Assembly (NCBI RefSeq): GCF_000092365.1
Contig: NC_014218.1
Coordinates: 434,001-498,000 of the forward strand
DNA length: 64,000 bases
Direction: 5' to 3'
DNA from: Arcanobacterium haemolyticum DSM 20595
Lineage (GTDB): Bacteria; Actinomycetota; Actinomycetes; Actinomycetales; Actinomycetaceae
The notes under the pieces were generated by a model that did not search any database, was not told the origin of the DNA, and saw nothing but the letters and a program-made list of their open reading frames with translations. This document shows, piece by piece, positions 8,194 through 16,670 of this stretch. The position numbers and the translations under genes are program-made. Position 1 is the first letter of the stretch, and each line of letters starts with the position of its first letter.

Positions 8194-10380
8194 TCATGCG
8201 CGCTTTGGAGTCAGGTACACAACGCCAAGCGGTGGCAACTGAACGAGTGCGGATTGTGCACGCCCGTTCCACGCCACGTCTTCAGTCACAACGCAGCCCA
8301 TATTTCCAACGCCAGAACCGCCATACTCAAGGGCATCCGTATTCACGATTTCTTCCCATTCGCCAGCCTCTGGTAAACCAATACGGTAATCCAGATGTGG
8401 AGTACCAGCGAAGTTGATGGCGGCCACCACCACGTCGTCGTCAATAGACGACTTACGGATGAAGGTCAACACGTTGTTGTCCCCATCCGAACCATCAATC
8501 CATTCGAAACCGCGCTGAGTGAAATCATCAGACCACAAAGCCGGATGCTCCTTGTAAACCTCATTCAGGCGAGCAAGGCAGGACATAACCCCATCGTGGT
8601 TTGGATTATCGGTGAGCCACCAATCCAAGCCCTTGCCTTCGTTCCATTCGGAAATTTGAGCGAATTCCTGGCCCATGAAGAGCAACTGCTTGCCAGGATG
8701 CGCCCACTGGTAACCAAACAGCAAACGCACGCCGGCGAGCTTCTGCCACGCATCACCAGGCATCTTTTCGTATAAGGAGCCTTTGCCGTGCACAACCTCA
8801 TCGTGCGAAATCGGCAATGCGAAATGTTCAGAGAACGCATACACCATGGAGAATGTGATTTCGCCGTGGTGCCAGCGCCGGTTGATCGGTTCTTCGGCCA
8901 TGTAATGCAGGGTGTCATTCATCCAGCCCATGTTCCACTTCAGGCCATAGCCGAGGCCGCCTTCAGACGTCATCCGTGTGACGCCTTCCCACGACGTGGA
9001 TTCTTCGGCGATCATCATGATGCCTGGATGATTGCGGTAAGCGGTAGCGTTCGCTTCCTGAATGAACGAGATTGCTTCCAGGTTTTCGCGGCCACCGTAC
9101 TGGTTTGGCTGCCACTGGCCAGCCTGACGCGAGTAATCCAAGTAGAGCATGGAAGCCACAGCATCAACACGGATGCCATCGATGTGGAACTCTTCCAACC
9201 AGTACAAAGCGTTCGCAACCAGGAAGTTCTTCACTTCATTACGGCCGAAGTTGAAGATGTATGTGCCCCAATCCGGATGTTCACCGCGCAATGGGTTTGG
9301 ATCTTCAAACAGCGGAGTGCCATCGAAGCGGGCCAATGCCCAATCGTCCTTCGGGAAGTGGGCAGGCACCCAATCCATGATCACGCCAATGCCGGCCTTG
9401 TGAAGTTCGTTGATCAGGTAGCGCAGTTCATCAGGAGTCCCGAATCGGGCAGTCGGGGAGTAGTAGCCCGTAACCTGGTAGCCCCACGACGGCCCGAATG
9501 GATGTTCGGCCAACGGCATGAATTCAACGTGTGTGAATCCAAGATACTTGATGTGCCCGATCAGCTGTTCGGCCAGCTCTTTGAAATCCAGGCCCATACG
9601 CCAGGAACCTAAGTGAACTTCATAGATAGAGATTGGGCCTGCATGCGGATCGCTTGCGCCGCGCTGTTCAACCCACTCTTCATCGCTCCACGTGAAATGA
9701 GTAGAGGTGATGATAGATGCGGTTGATGGTGGGACTTCGGTGCGGCGTGCGAACGGATCGGCTTTCTGGTGCCACGATCCGTCTGGATATTGGATTTCGA
9801 ACTTGTAGTGCGAACCTTCCTTAGCGCCTGGAATGAAGAGTTCCCACACACCGGAGGTTCCCATTGTGCGCATGGATGATACGGTTCCGTTCCATGCGTT
9901 AAAATCGCCAACTACCCGCACGGCCTTCGCGTTCGGGGCCCATACGGCGAACGATGTACCAGTAACCACACCCATATCGGTTTCGTAAGTGCGCAGGTGA
10001 GCGCCCATAACTTCCCAGAGGCGTTCGTGGCGGCCTTCGCCAAACAGGTAGGTATCCATTTCACCTACGGTTGGGAGGAATCGATAGCCATCATCGCCGG
10101 TGGAATCGAAATCTCCATAGCGTGCCCGGATTCGGTAATCGCGGATTTCCTTGCCTGGGAGTACTGCTACCCACACGCCGTTGTGTTCGTGGACGGCGGG
10201 GTATTCGCCGTCAAGGGTAACTACAGTAACTGCGTCCGCGAGTTGCCGGATCACTCGGATGGTCAGGTTTGTTCCGTCCGAATGAGGGCCGAGCACATCG
10301 TGTGGCGCATGGTAGTAGCCATGTGAGATGGCATCGAGGATATCGGTACCAACGTTGAGTGGTTCAAGCTTTGCGTTCAT
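8194..10380 (-). CDS. glgB: 1,4-alpha-glucan branching enzyme
   Basis: A 728-residue GH13_9 branching enzyme. It transfers alpha-1,4 segments to make alpha-1,6 branches in glycogen or GlgE-type glucan. An N-terminal CBM48-like domain (GTSFAVWAPNAKAVRVVGDFN, ~residues 140-160) precedes the barrel. Catalytic motifs are GIRVDAV (Asp near 405), IAEESTSW (Glu near 458) and ISHDEVVHGKG (Asp near 525). The C-terminal beta domain ends in PPLGVVYLTP. Length is normal for the family. The ribosome site is weak. It is the last gene of the glgE-treS-mak-glgB run, 38 bp after mak, so its substrate is probably the linear glucan made by GlgE. Confidence 0.96.
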   Translation of the reverse strand: MNAKLEPLNVGTDILDAISHGYYHAPHDVLGPHSDGTNLTIRVIRQLADAVTVVTLDGEYPAVHEHNGVWVAVLPGKEIRDYRIRARYGDFDSTGDDGYRFLPTVGEMDTYLFGEGRHERLWEVMGAHLRTYETDMGVVTGTSFAVWAPNAKAVRVVGDFNAWNGTVSSMRTMGTSGVWELFIPGAKEGSHYKFEIQYPDGSWHQKADPFARRTEVPPSTASIITSTHFTWSDEEWVEQRGASDPHAGPISIYEVHLGSWRMGLDFKELAEQLIGHIKYLGFTHVEFMPLAEHPFGPSWGYQVTGYYSPTARFGTPDELRYLINELHKAGIGVIMDWVPAHFPKDDWALARFDGTPLFEDPNPLRGEHPDWGTYIFNFGRNEVKNFLVANALYWLEEFHIDGIRVDAVASMLYLDYSRQAGQWQPNQYGGRENLEAISFIQEANATAYRNHPGIMMIAEESTSWEGVTRMTSEGGLGYGLKWNMGWMNDTLHYMAEEPINRRWHHGEITFSMVYAFSEHFALPISHDEVVHGKGSLYEKMPGDAWQKLAGVRLLFGYQWAHPGKQLLFMGQEFAQISEWNEGKGLDWWLTDNPNHDGVMSCLARLNEVYKEHPALWSDDFTQRGFEWIDGSDGDNNVLTFIRKSSIDDDVVVAAINFAGTPHLDYRIGLPEAGEWEEIVNTDALEYGGSGVGNMGCVVTEDVAWNGRAQSALVQLPPLGVVYLTPKRA

Positions 10381-10418
10381 AGGTCTATTTTTCCATGTTT
10401 CTGTGTGATGTACATCTA

Positions 10419-11798
10419 TTACGTGGTTCGTGTTTTGCGTAATAATGCGGTTTTGACTCCAGCAAGTGGAATGTCAACCCAGGTTGGGCGTGAGGCGGTT
10501 TCGTAGCTGACTTCGTAGAGCGCCTTGTCTAGGACGAACGCGTTAAGAAGGTGCGTTTCAGCGGCTGTGAGGTGCCCGTATCCTTCGAGGTAGGCGGCAC
10601 TCGCGGCGCGTTCCCAAGATCGGCATGCGTCATGATCCGCACCCGCCTTTTCTGCGGTTCCGGCGGCATAATCGAACGATCGTAGCATTCCAGCCACGTC
10701 CCGTAGTGCGATGTCTGGTTGCGTTCGTTGTGAGAGCGGCCGCAGCGGCTCTCCTTCGAAATCGAGCGCCACCCAGCCACGTTCCGGCACGTCCAATACT
10801 TGCCCCAAGTGGAAATCGCCGTGGATTCGTTGCGCTCGTGGCCAGGCCAGGTCACGCACCGAATCGTATAGTTCGGTGATATCGGTTCGATATTCGGCGA
10901 GTTGCGGTGCGTCTGCAATGGCACGTTCCGCACGTTCTTTGAGATGCTCGACGACGGTGTGGTTGGACATTACTGACGTTCCACAGGCCGTGCTGAGCTG
11001 GTCATGGATATCGCGAGTGAGCCTTCCTAGTGCAACGATTCGTTCACGCTGACCAGAGGACATGGTTGGCCCAAAGGTGGCAAGTTCGTTGGTGATGACC
11101 TGCCAGGCATCAACGGATCCAGCAAGAAACTCTTGCGCAACAATCAGATCGGCTGAAGATCCATCATCCCAGGTACCATTCACAGATCCGTACTGCCGGG
11201 GAACGCTGCATGATCCGGCAGAATCCAAGGCTTGCTGGAGTTCCACATCCGGATTGTGGCCGCGGTCAATCACGCGCAACAACTTACAGATAATGCCGGC
11301 AGGCTGGTTTTCAGGCAGGTGATCGTACCGATAGATGATCGAAGTATTAGATTGTTCTGAGGTGAGCTTGTGTGAACTCGCTGGTGCAGGAAGATCCCGA
11401 ATCGATCTAGCCGGAACCATCGTGAGGTCAAGTTCCGCGCCGGCATCATCGATCCACACGGCAGGTTCAACATCAGGTTCGCTCACCCCATAAAAGAGAT
11501 GGTAGAGATCGTGTTGGCCTACCGGATCATCCGTAGCATCAACAACCGCCACAGAACCTGCCACAACGCCAATCGCATTCTCAGCAACACCGCCAACATA
11601 GTAGGTGAGTGGAACACTGAACATGAGCGAACCGCACTCCACCAGGTGAAGAACAGTCACTGCTCCAGGCTGCGATGGCGGCAACGCACACGACGCCACA
11701 AAACGCATCGATTCCACCGTTGCGCCACGGAACCACCGCGCTTCGGCCATCCACGGCGCAACGCACGCACCGACGTCGTTACTACTAATCCTTATCAT
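10419..11798 (-). CDS. mak: Maltokinase
   Basis: A 459-residue maltokinase (Pep2/Mak family) that phosphorylates maltose with ATP to give alpha-maltose-1-phosphate. The aminoglycoside-phosphotransferase-like catalytic site is clear: RIHGDFHLGQVL (catalytic Asp near residue 326) and LDFEGEPLRP (metal-binding Asp near 345), followed by the typical RDVAGMLRSFDYAA. The N-terminal cap domain is more divergent. The start overlaps the 3' end of treS by 14 bp, so translation is likely coupled. In some relatives treS and mak are fused; here they are separate. It supplies the donor for GlgE. Confidence 0.93.
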   Translation of the reverse strand: MIRISSNDVGACVAPWMAEARWFRGATVESMRFVASCALPPSQPGAVTVLHLVECGSLMFSVPLTYYVGGVAENAIGVVAGSVAVVDATDDPVGQHDLYHLFYGVSEPDVEPAVWIDDAGAELDLTMVPARSIRDLPAPASSHKLTSEQSNTSIIYRYDHLPENQPAGIICKLLRVIDRGHNPDVELQQALDSAGSCSVPRQYGSVNGTWDDGSSADLIVAQEFLAGSVDAWQVITNELATFGPTMSSGQRERIVALGRLTRDIHDQLSTACGTSVMSNHTVVEHLKERAERAIADAPQLAEYRTDITELYDSVRDLAWPRAQRIHGDFHLGQVLDVPERGWVALDFEGEPLRPLSQRTQPDIALRDVAGMLRSFDYAAGTAEKAGADHDACRSWERAASAAYLEGYGHLTAAETHLLNAFVLDKALYEVSYETASRPTWVDIPLAGVKTALLRKTRTT

Positions 11799-13470
11799 CG
11801 GACAACTCCAACCAGAAGAAATCGCGCGAACCCAGAGTCAACTGGTACGTGCCACCAGGCGAAACAGAAGGGAAATCGGCCCCACCGAACACGTCCCGCG
11901 CAGCGAACCCAGCAAAATCAGGAACCGAAATCGTGGCAGCCCGCGGCGTATTCGCCACATTCATCACACACAACATCACCTGATCGGCGTTCGTGCGAGT
12001 AAACGCCAACACAGACTCATTATCCGTATCGCACAACGTGAACGCGCCGTTACCCATAACCGGATACTGCGAACGCACCTGAATAATGCCACGCATCCAA
12101 TGCAACAACGACGCCGGCTGAGCCAACTGCGACTCCACATTCGTACCCTGATAGTGATACACCAGCGACTGCACCAACGGCAGATACAACTTGCCAGGAT
12201 CGGCAAGGGAGAAGCCCGCATTCCGATCCGGAGTCCACTGCATCGGCGTACGCACCGAATCGCGATCCTCCAGCCAAATGTTATCGCCCATACCGATCTC
12301 ATCCCCGTAATACAAACACGGAGAACCAGGCAAGGAAAGCAACAACGCGTTAGCCAATTCGATTTCCGCACGCGAATTACCCAGCAACGGAGCCAACCGG
12401 CGCCGAATACCAACATTCGCTCGCATCCGCGGATCTTCCGCATACCAGCCATACATCTTGGCGCGTTCTTCCGTAGAAACCATTTCCAACGTGAGTTCGT
12501 CATGATTACGCAAGAACGTGCCCCACTGGCCGCCCGCCGGAATATCTGGAGTCGCCTTCAAAATCTCCCGAATAGCCGTAGCCCGCTGATCGCGCAACGC
12601 ATAGTAAATACGCGGCATCACAGGGAAATGGAAACACATGTGGCATTCTGGCGAATCGTCCGAACCATAGTATTCCACCACGTCCTGCGGCCACTGGTTC
12701 GCTTCGGCAATAAAGATACGGCCGGGGTAGGCGGCGTCGATTTCACGGCGCAACCGCGCAATGAATTCGTGCGTACGCGGCAGGTTTTCGCAGTTCGTGC
12801 CCTCTTCTTCAAACAAGTATGGGATGGCATCCAACCGGAACCCATCAACCCCGATCTCACACCAGAACTTGACCACGTCAATGATCGCGTCCTGCACAGC
12901 CGGATTCTCAAAATTGAGATCCGGCTGGTGCGAAAAGAACCTGTGCCAGAAATATTGGCGCCGCACCGGATCGAAAGTCCAGTTAGAACTCTCCGTATCG
13001 ATGAAAATAATACGCGCATCGGCATATTCTTCATCCGTATCCCGCCACACGTAGAAATCGCCGTACGGCCCGTCCGGATTCGCCCGCGAACTCTGGAACC
13101 ACGGGTGCTGATCCGACGTATGGTTCGCCACGATATCAATGACGATCCGGATCCCGCGCTCATGGGCTTGTTCCACCAGCTCCGCAAAATCTTCCATCGT
13201 TCCGTATTCGGACTTAATGGCCGTGTAGTGCGAAATATCGTAGCCGCCATCACGCATCGGAGACGGATAGAACGGCGGAATCCACAGCGCATCCACCCCC
13301 AACCATTGCAAATAATCGAGGTGCTCAATCAGCCCACGGAAATCCCCGGTACCGCTCCCTTCCGTATCGCCGAAGGCACGCAAAAGGACTTCATAAAAGA
13401 CTGCCGTGCGGAACCATTCTGGATCGGAGGCGAGGCCCGGTTTTTCGGTAGGGAAATGCAATGAACTCAA
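11785..13470 (-). CDS. treS: Trehalose synthase (maltose alpha-D-glucosyltransferase)
   Basis: A 561-residue GH13_16 enzyme that isomerises trehalose and maltose. The start is most likely the TTG at 13470, which overlaps the glgE stop (TTGA) and has GAAGG upstream. A longer in-frame extension to 13545 lies wholly inside glgE. Motifs are AVFYEVLLRAFGD near the N-terminus, IDIVANHTSDQHPW, GFRLDAIPYLFEEEG (nucleophile near 211), FIAEANQW (Glu near 253) and LRNHDEL (Asp near 321). FEEEG and EANQW are typical of TreS rather than of ordinary alpha-glucosidases. It is the second gene of the GlgE operon. Confidence 0.95.
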   Translation of the reverse strand: MSSLHFPTEKPGLASDPEWFRTAVFYEVLLRAFGDTEGSGTGDFRGLIEHLDYLQWLGVDALWIPPFYPSPMRDGGYDISHYTAIKSEYGTMEDFAELVEQAHERGIRIVIDIVANHTSDQHPWFQSSRANPDGPYGDFYVWRDTDEEYADARIIFIDTESSNWTFDPVRRQYFWHRFFSHQPDLNFENPAVQDAIIDVVKFWCEIGVDGFRLDAIPYLFEEEGTNCENLPRTHEFIARLRREIDAAYPGRIFIAEANQWPQDVVEYYGSDDSPECHMCFHFPVMPRIYYALRDQRATAIREILKATPDIPAGGQWGTFLRNHDELTLEMVSTEERAKMYGWYAEDPRMRANVGIRRRLAPLLGNSRAEIELANALLLSLPGSPCLYYGDEIGMGDNIWLEDRDSVRTPMQWTPDRNAGFSLADPGKLYLPLVQSLVYHYQGTNVESQLAQPASLLHWMRGIIQVRSQYPVMGNGAFTLCDTDNESVLAFTRTNADQVMLCVMNVANTPRAATISVPDFAGFAARDVFGGADFPSVSPGGTYQLTLGSRDFFWLELSDDKD

Positions 13471-15542
13471 GATAGAACCTTCACGGATAGGACATGTGCT
13501 ACTTGGCCATGCGGATCGAGGTGAACATAAGGCGCTTCGTTCCACAGGTAAGTTTCGCCGCTCATCTCATCGGTCACCTCAATGATCGGCCCGCCATCCC
13601 AGCGTGGCGAAATTCCGAACGGGGAAAGATCGAGGTAAACAGTTGCGTCACGCGATGCGTACGGATCCAGATTGACGACGACGATCACCGCATCCATCAC
13701 CCCATCCGCCGTTTCCTCTGGGCGTGCCACCTTGGTAAACGACACGATCTTATCGTTCGATGTTGGATTGATCGTGACGTTACGCAAACGCTGGAGCGCC
13801 TTGTGCTTAGAACGGATCGAATTGAGCATCGTCAGCAGAGTAGCCATACCGTTTTGCTCCGCAAGAGCATAATTGCGCGGCTTAAATTCATACTTTTCGT
13901 TATCAATATGTTCCTCTGCCCCTGGGCGGGCAATGTTTTCGATCAGTTCGTAGCCGTTGTAAATACCCCATGTAGGCGAACCCGTGGCCGCCAAAATCGC
14001 GCGGATAGCTGCTGCAGAAATCCCGCCACGCTGGATATATGGAGTAAGAATATCGTGAGTTGTTGGCCAGAAAGCCGGACGCATTCGGTGCGACGATTCG
14101 TGTGAGACTTCCATCAAGTACTCTTCGATCTCCTGACGTTCGTTACGCCACGTGAAATACGTGTACGACTGGTGGAAGCCAACCGTACCCAAAGTCTGCA
14201 TCATCGGCGGATTCGTGAACGCCTCAGCCAAGAAAATAACCTCAGGGTGCTCCACACGGAACTCAGCCAGCAGACGCTGCCAGAAACCAACCGGCTTCGT
14301 GTGCGGATTATCCACACGGAAAATCGTGACGCCATGAGCAACCCACAACTCCACAACCCGCTTGATCTCCTTATAAATACCCTCCGGATCATTATCAAAA
14401 TTCAACGGATAAATATCCTGGTACTTCTTTGGCGGATTTTCTGCATACGCAATCGTGCCATCTGGCCGAGCAGTAAACCACTCCGGATGCTCCTTCACCC
14501 ACGGATGATCAGGAGAACACTGCAACGCTAAATCCAACGCCACTTCCATACCCAGTTCATGAGCGCGGCCAACAAAAACGTCGAAATCTTCAAAAGTGCC
14601 AAGCGAAGGTTCAATTGCATCGTGACCACCGGCGGCGTCGGAACCAATCGCATACGGCGAACCCGGATCCCCCGGAACCGCAGTCAACGAATTGTTTCGG
14701 CCCTTACGATTCGTCAAACCAATCGGATGCACAGGCGGAATATACACAACATCAAAACCCATACCCGCAACGCGATCCAAATCCGTAGCAGCCGTACGCA
14801 ACGTACCCGACGTCCATTCACCAGACTCAGAATCACGCGTAGCACCAACCGAACGCGGGAACAACTCGTACCACGAACCAACAAGCGCACGCACCCTATC
14901 CACGAAAACCGGATACTCACGCGACCGCGACACAAGCTCCTTCACCGGATACGCAGCAAACGCAGCCCGAACCTCCTCAGAACGCGCCGCAGCCAACTTC
15001 ACCTCAGGCAACGCGCGCCTCTTCGAAATCACAGTCAACGCATCACGAATCGCCGCACGCTCCCCAGAACGCACCGGAGTACCCTTCAAAGCAGCCTTAA
15101 ACAACACCTCAGCTTCAGCAAAAACCAACCCAACATCAATACCAGCCGGCACCTTAATCTCCGCATTATGAAGCCACGTAGCATACGGATCAGACCACGC
15201 CTCAACAAAAAACCGATGCGGGCCAGGAACCCGAGGAGTCAACCACCCCTCAAACCTAAACAAACCAGGCGAAACGTCACACATTGGAACCGAATCGACC
15301 GTATGCCCAGCACCATCAACAAGCACCGCACGCGCGGCAAACTTATCATGTCCCTCACGAAAAATTGTTGCCTGAACAGGGAAAGACTCATCCACCGTAC
15401 TCTTAACCGGAGCCGTCCCATCAAGCAGTTGAGGCGACACCTCAACTATCGGAATACGGCTCACAGCCACAAAATCAGGCGCCGCAACTGAACGGCGCGA
15501 GGAACGGCGGGCAGAACTGGTTTTATGTTGCAAAGTACTCAC
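13467..15542 (-). CDS. glgE: Alpha-1,4-glucan:maltose-1-phosphate maltosyltransferase
   Basis: A 691-residue GH13_3 GlgE, which extends alpha-1,4-glucan with maltosyl units from maltose-1-phosphate. A beta-sandwich N-domain (~residues 25-125) and helical bundle precede the barrel. The hallmark sequences are VYIPPVHPIGLTNRKGRNN, IFRVDNPHTKP (nucleophile near 409), FLAEAFTNP (Glu near 436) and FWPTTHDIL (Asp near 495). It starts with GTG at 15542, with AGAGG close upstream, and is the first gene of glgE-treS-mak-glgB. The N-terminal ~25 residues are Ser/Arg-rich and not conserved in style. Codon use is G/T-rich in the first half and more C-rich later. Confidence 0.96.
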   Translation of the reverse strand: MSTLQHKTSSARRSSRRSVAAPDFVAVSRIPIVEVSPQLLDGTAPVKSTVDESFPVQATIFREGHDKFAARAVLVDGAGHTVDSVPMCDVSPGLFRFEGWLTPRVPGPHRFFVEAWSDPYATWLHNAEIKVPAGIDVGLVFAEAEVLFKAALKGTPVRSGERAAIRDALTVISKRRALPEVKLAAARSEEVRAAFAAYPVKELVSRSREYPVFVDRVRALVGSWYELFPRSVGATRDSESGEWTSGTLRTAATDLDRVAGMGFDVVYIPPVHPIGLTNRKGRNNSLTAVPGDPGSPYAIGSDAAGGHDAIEPSLGTFEDFDVFVGRAHELGMEVALDLALQCSPDHPWVKEHPEWFTARPDGTIAYAENPPKKYQDIYPLNFDNDPEGIYKEIKRVVELWVAHGVTIFRVDNPHTKPVGFWQRLLAEFRVEHPEVIFLAEAFTNPPMMQTLGTVGFHQSYTYFTWRNERQEIEEYLMEVSHESSHRMRPAFWPTTHDILTPYIQRGGISAAAIRAILAATGSPTWGIYNGYELIENIARPGAEEHIDNEKYEFKPRNYALAEQNGMATLLTMLNSIRSKHKALQRLRNVTINPTSNDKIVSFTKVARPEETADGVMDAVIVVVNLDPYASRDATVYLDLSPFGISPRWDGGPIIEVTDEMSGETYLWNEAPYVHLDPHGQVAHVLSVKVLS

Positions 15543-15642
15543 AGCCTCTAGTCTAATCGAGTTACCTACGTCTCAAAAATCCTTAGAGTAATTAAGCTCT
15601 GTGCTGACATGAATAAAGGTGCGGCTGTTTCGGGCGGTGGGA

Positions 15643-16320
15643 CTAAAAGCATGATTCGTGGCGGAGAATCGCCAGTTTGAGATCTGAACCGAACGCGTAT
15701 TTTCCAGGGGAGAAATCCGGGGTGTTGAGGGCTTGCGGTGTGCTGGCGAGCATATGCTGGGCAGGCGTTGGGAGCACCGCGTGGCACGGCACAATGAGCG
15801 GGAGCGGGTTGCGGGCGCAGGCCGATGCCGCCGCTCGGATGGCATTAGGGCTGTGGGTGCAGGCGGCCAGGGAGTGGTAACTGATTGTTTGGCTTGGAGC
15901 GAGTGCCAGGAGGGCTGCGCGGATTTGCGCCGCGAAAGCTGTGTGAGCTGGGGCTAAAGGAAGGTGGCGGAAAAGGCTGGGATCTCCGGTATTGCGCCAG
16001 CCGGCGAACGCAGTTTCGAGCAACGCCGCGGTGTGGAGATCCTCTGAGGCTGCTGGGGCGGTGGTGCCGTTGGCGTGATCTGTGGTGCGGCCTGTGGCGT
16101 TGGCCCGACCTGTAGTAGTGATGTGGTCAGTAGTGTTGGCAGTATCCGCAGTACTGATACTTCCAGCTTGAATTAGTTGTGTGTCCAGCCATTCACCAGT
16201 ATCTCTGTGCGGAACGAAGGTGGTTGCTACCAGGAAGCCTTCGCAGATTGTGGCCTCAAGGCCATAAGAATCGATGACGCTGTTGCCCGTGTGTAGTGCT
16301 AAACGGATATGCATACTCAT
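15643..16320 (-). CDS. ogt: Methylated-DNA-protein cysteine methyltransferase (Ogt-like), variant active site
   Basis: A ~225-residue protein. The C-terminal half is the alkyltransferase DNA-binding and active-site domain: TISYHSLAACTHSPNAIRAAA, then NPLPLIVPCHAV with the methyl-acceptor Cys. Family members repair O6-methylguanine by suicidal transfer. The site reads PCHAV where PCHRV is usual. The following region is longer and lacks the common GGYSGG loop. A ~45-residue Thr/Ala/Asn-rich insert of imperfect repeats (TTDH, ATGRTT) separates the N-terminal domain. The ATG at 16320 is chosen. The frame stays open to 16638, but that extension covers tandem repeats and the 53-bp palindrome and is probably not coding. 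Activity is uncertain. Confidence 0.75.
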   Translation of the reverse strand: MSMHIRLALHTGNSVIDSYGLEATICEGFLVATTFVPHRDTGEWLDTQLIQAGSISTADTANTTDHITTTGRANATGRTTDHANGTTAPAASEDLHTAALLETAFAGWRNTGDPSLFRHLPLAPAHTAFAAQIRAALLALAPSQTISYHSLAACTHSPNAIRAAASACARNPLPLIVPCHAVLPTPAQHMLASTPQALNTPDFSPGKYAFGSDLKLAILRHESCF

Positions 16321-16380
16321 CACTCTATCGCACGGGTCGGCGATCTCGTGTGGGACGGAAGCAGAGGCGAAGTAGCGGGT

Positions 16381-16433
16381 GGCGGGTGTGTGGCCAGGCT
16401 GGCGGGTGTGGCCAGGCTGGCGGTGTGGCAGCC
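16381..16433. repeat. GC-rich direct repeats upstream of ogt
   Basis: Two nearly identical 18-20 bp units, GGCGGGTGTG(TG)GCCAGGCT, plus a partial third unit lie 60-115 bp before the ogt start. The remaining sequence of this ~350-bp gap shows no gene apart from the palindrome at 16568. Confidence 0.8.
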
Positions 16434-16567
16434 AGCAGCCGGCCGGCGCGGCAGATCTTGCCCTGCCTCCACCTGCAAAAACATTGAGATTCCGGCACGC
16501 CCTGCAATATACGGCGAGGCCGTGCCAGATCCTCAAGCAAAATGCAGGTCTGGGCGGGTTAGTAATG

Positions 16568-16620
16568 CTGATTATTTCGAGAATAGTGGCAATATTTGCC
16601 ACTATTCTCGAAATAATCAG
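16568..16620. repeat. 53-bp perfect palindrome, copy 1
   Basis: Two 25-bp arms, beginning CTGATTATTTCGAGAATAG, are perfectly complementary around a 3-bp centre (TAT). It lies 51 bp past the glgP stop. Nearly the same element occurs at 33726-33778. No T-run follows on either strand. Confidence 0.95.
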
Positions 16621-16670
16621 GGTCGGCGGGCTATGCACAGCCTAAGCGGCCAACTAACCAGCCAACCCGA

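Noticed and set aside
12100-13464. 454-codon open frame on the plus strand
   Set aside because: Antisense to treS. Arg/Ile-rich composition with no recognisable motifs.
16567-16626. Small peptide MLIISRIVAIF encoded across both palindrome copies
   Set aside because: The shared reading frame follows from shared palindromic DNA. No ribosome site precedes the ATG, and the downstream frames diverge into repeats.
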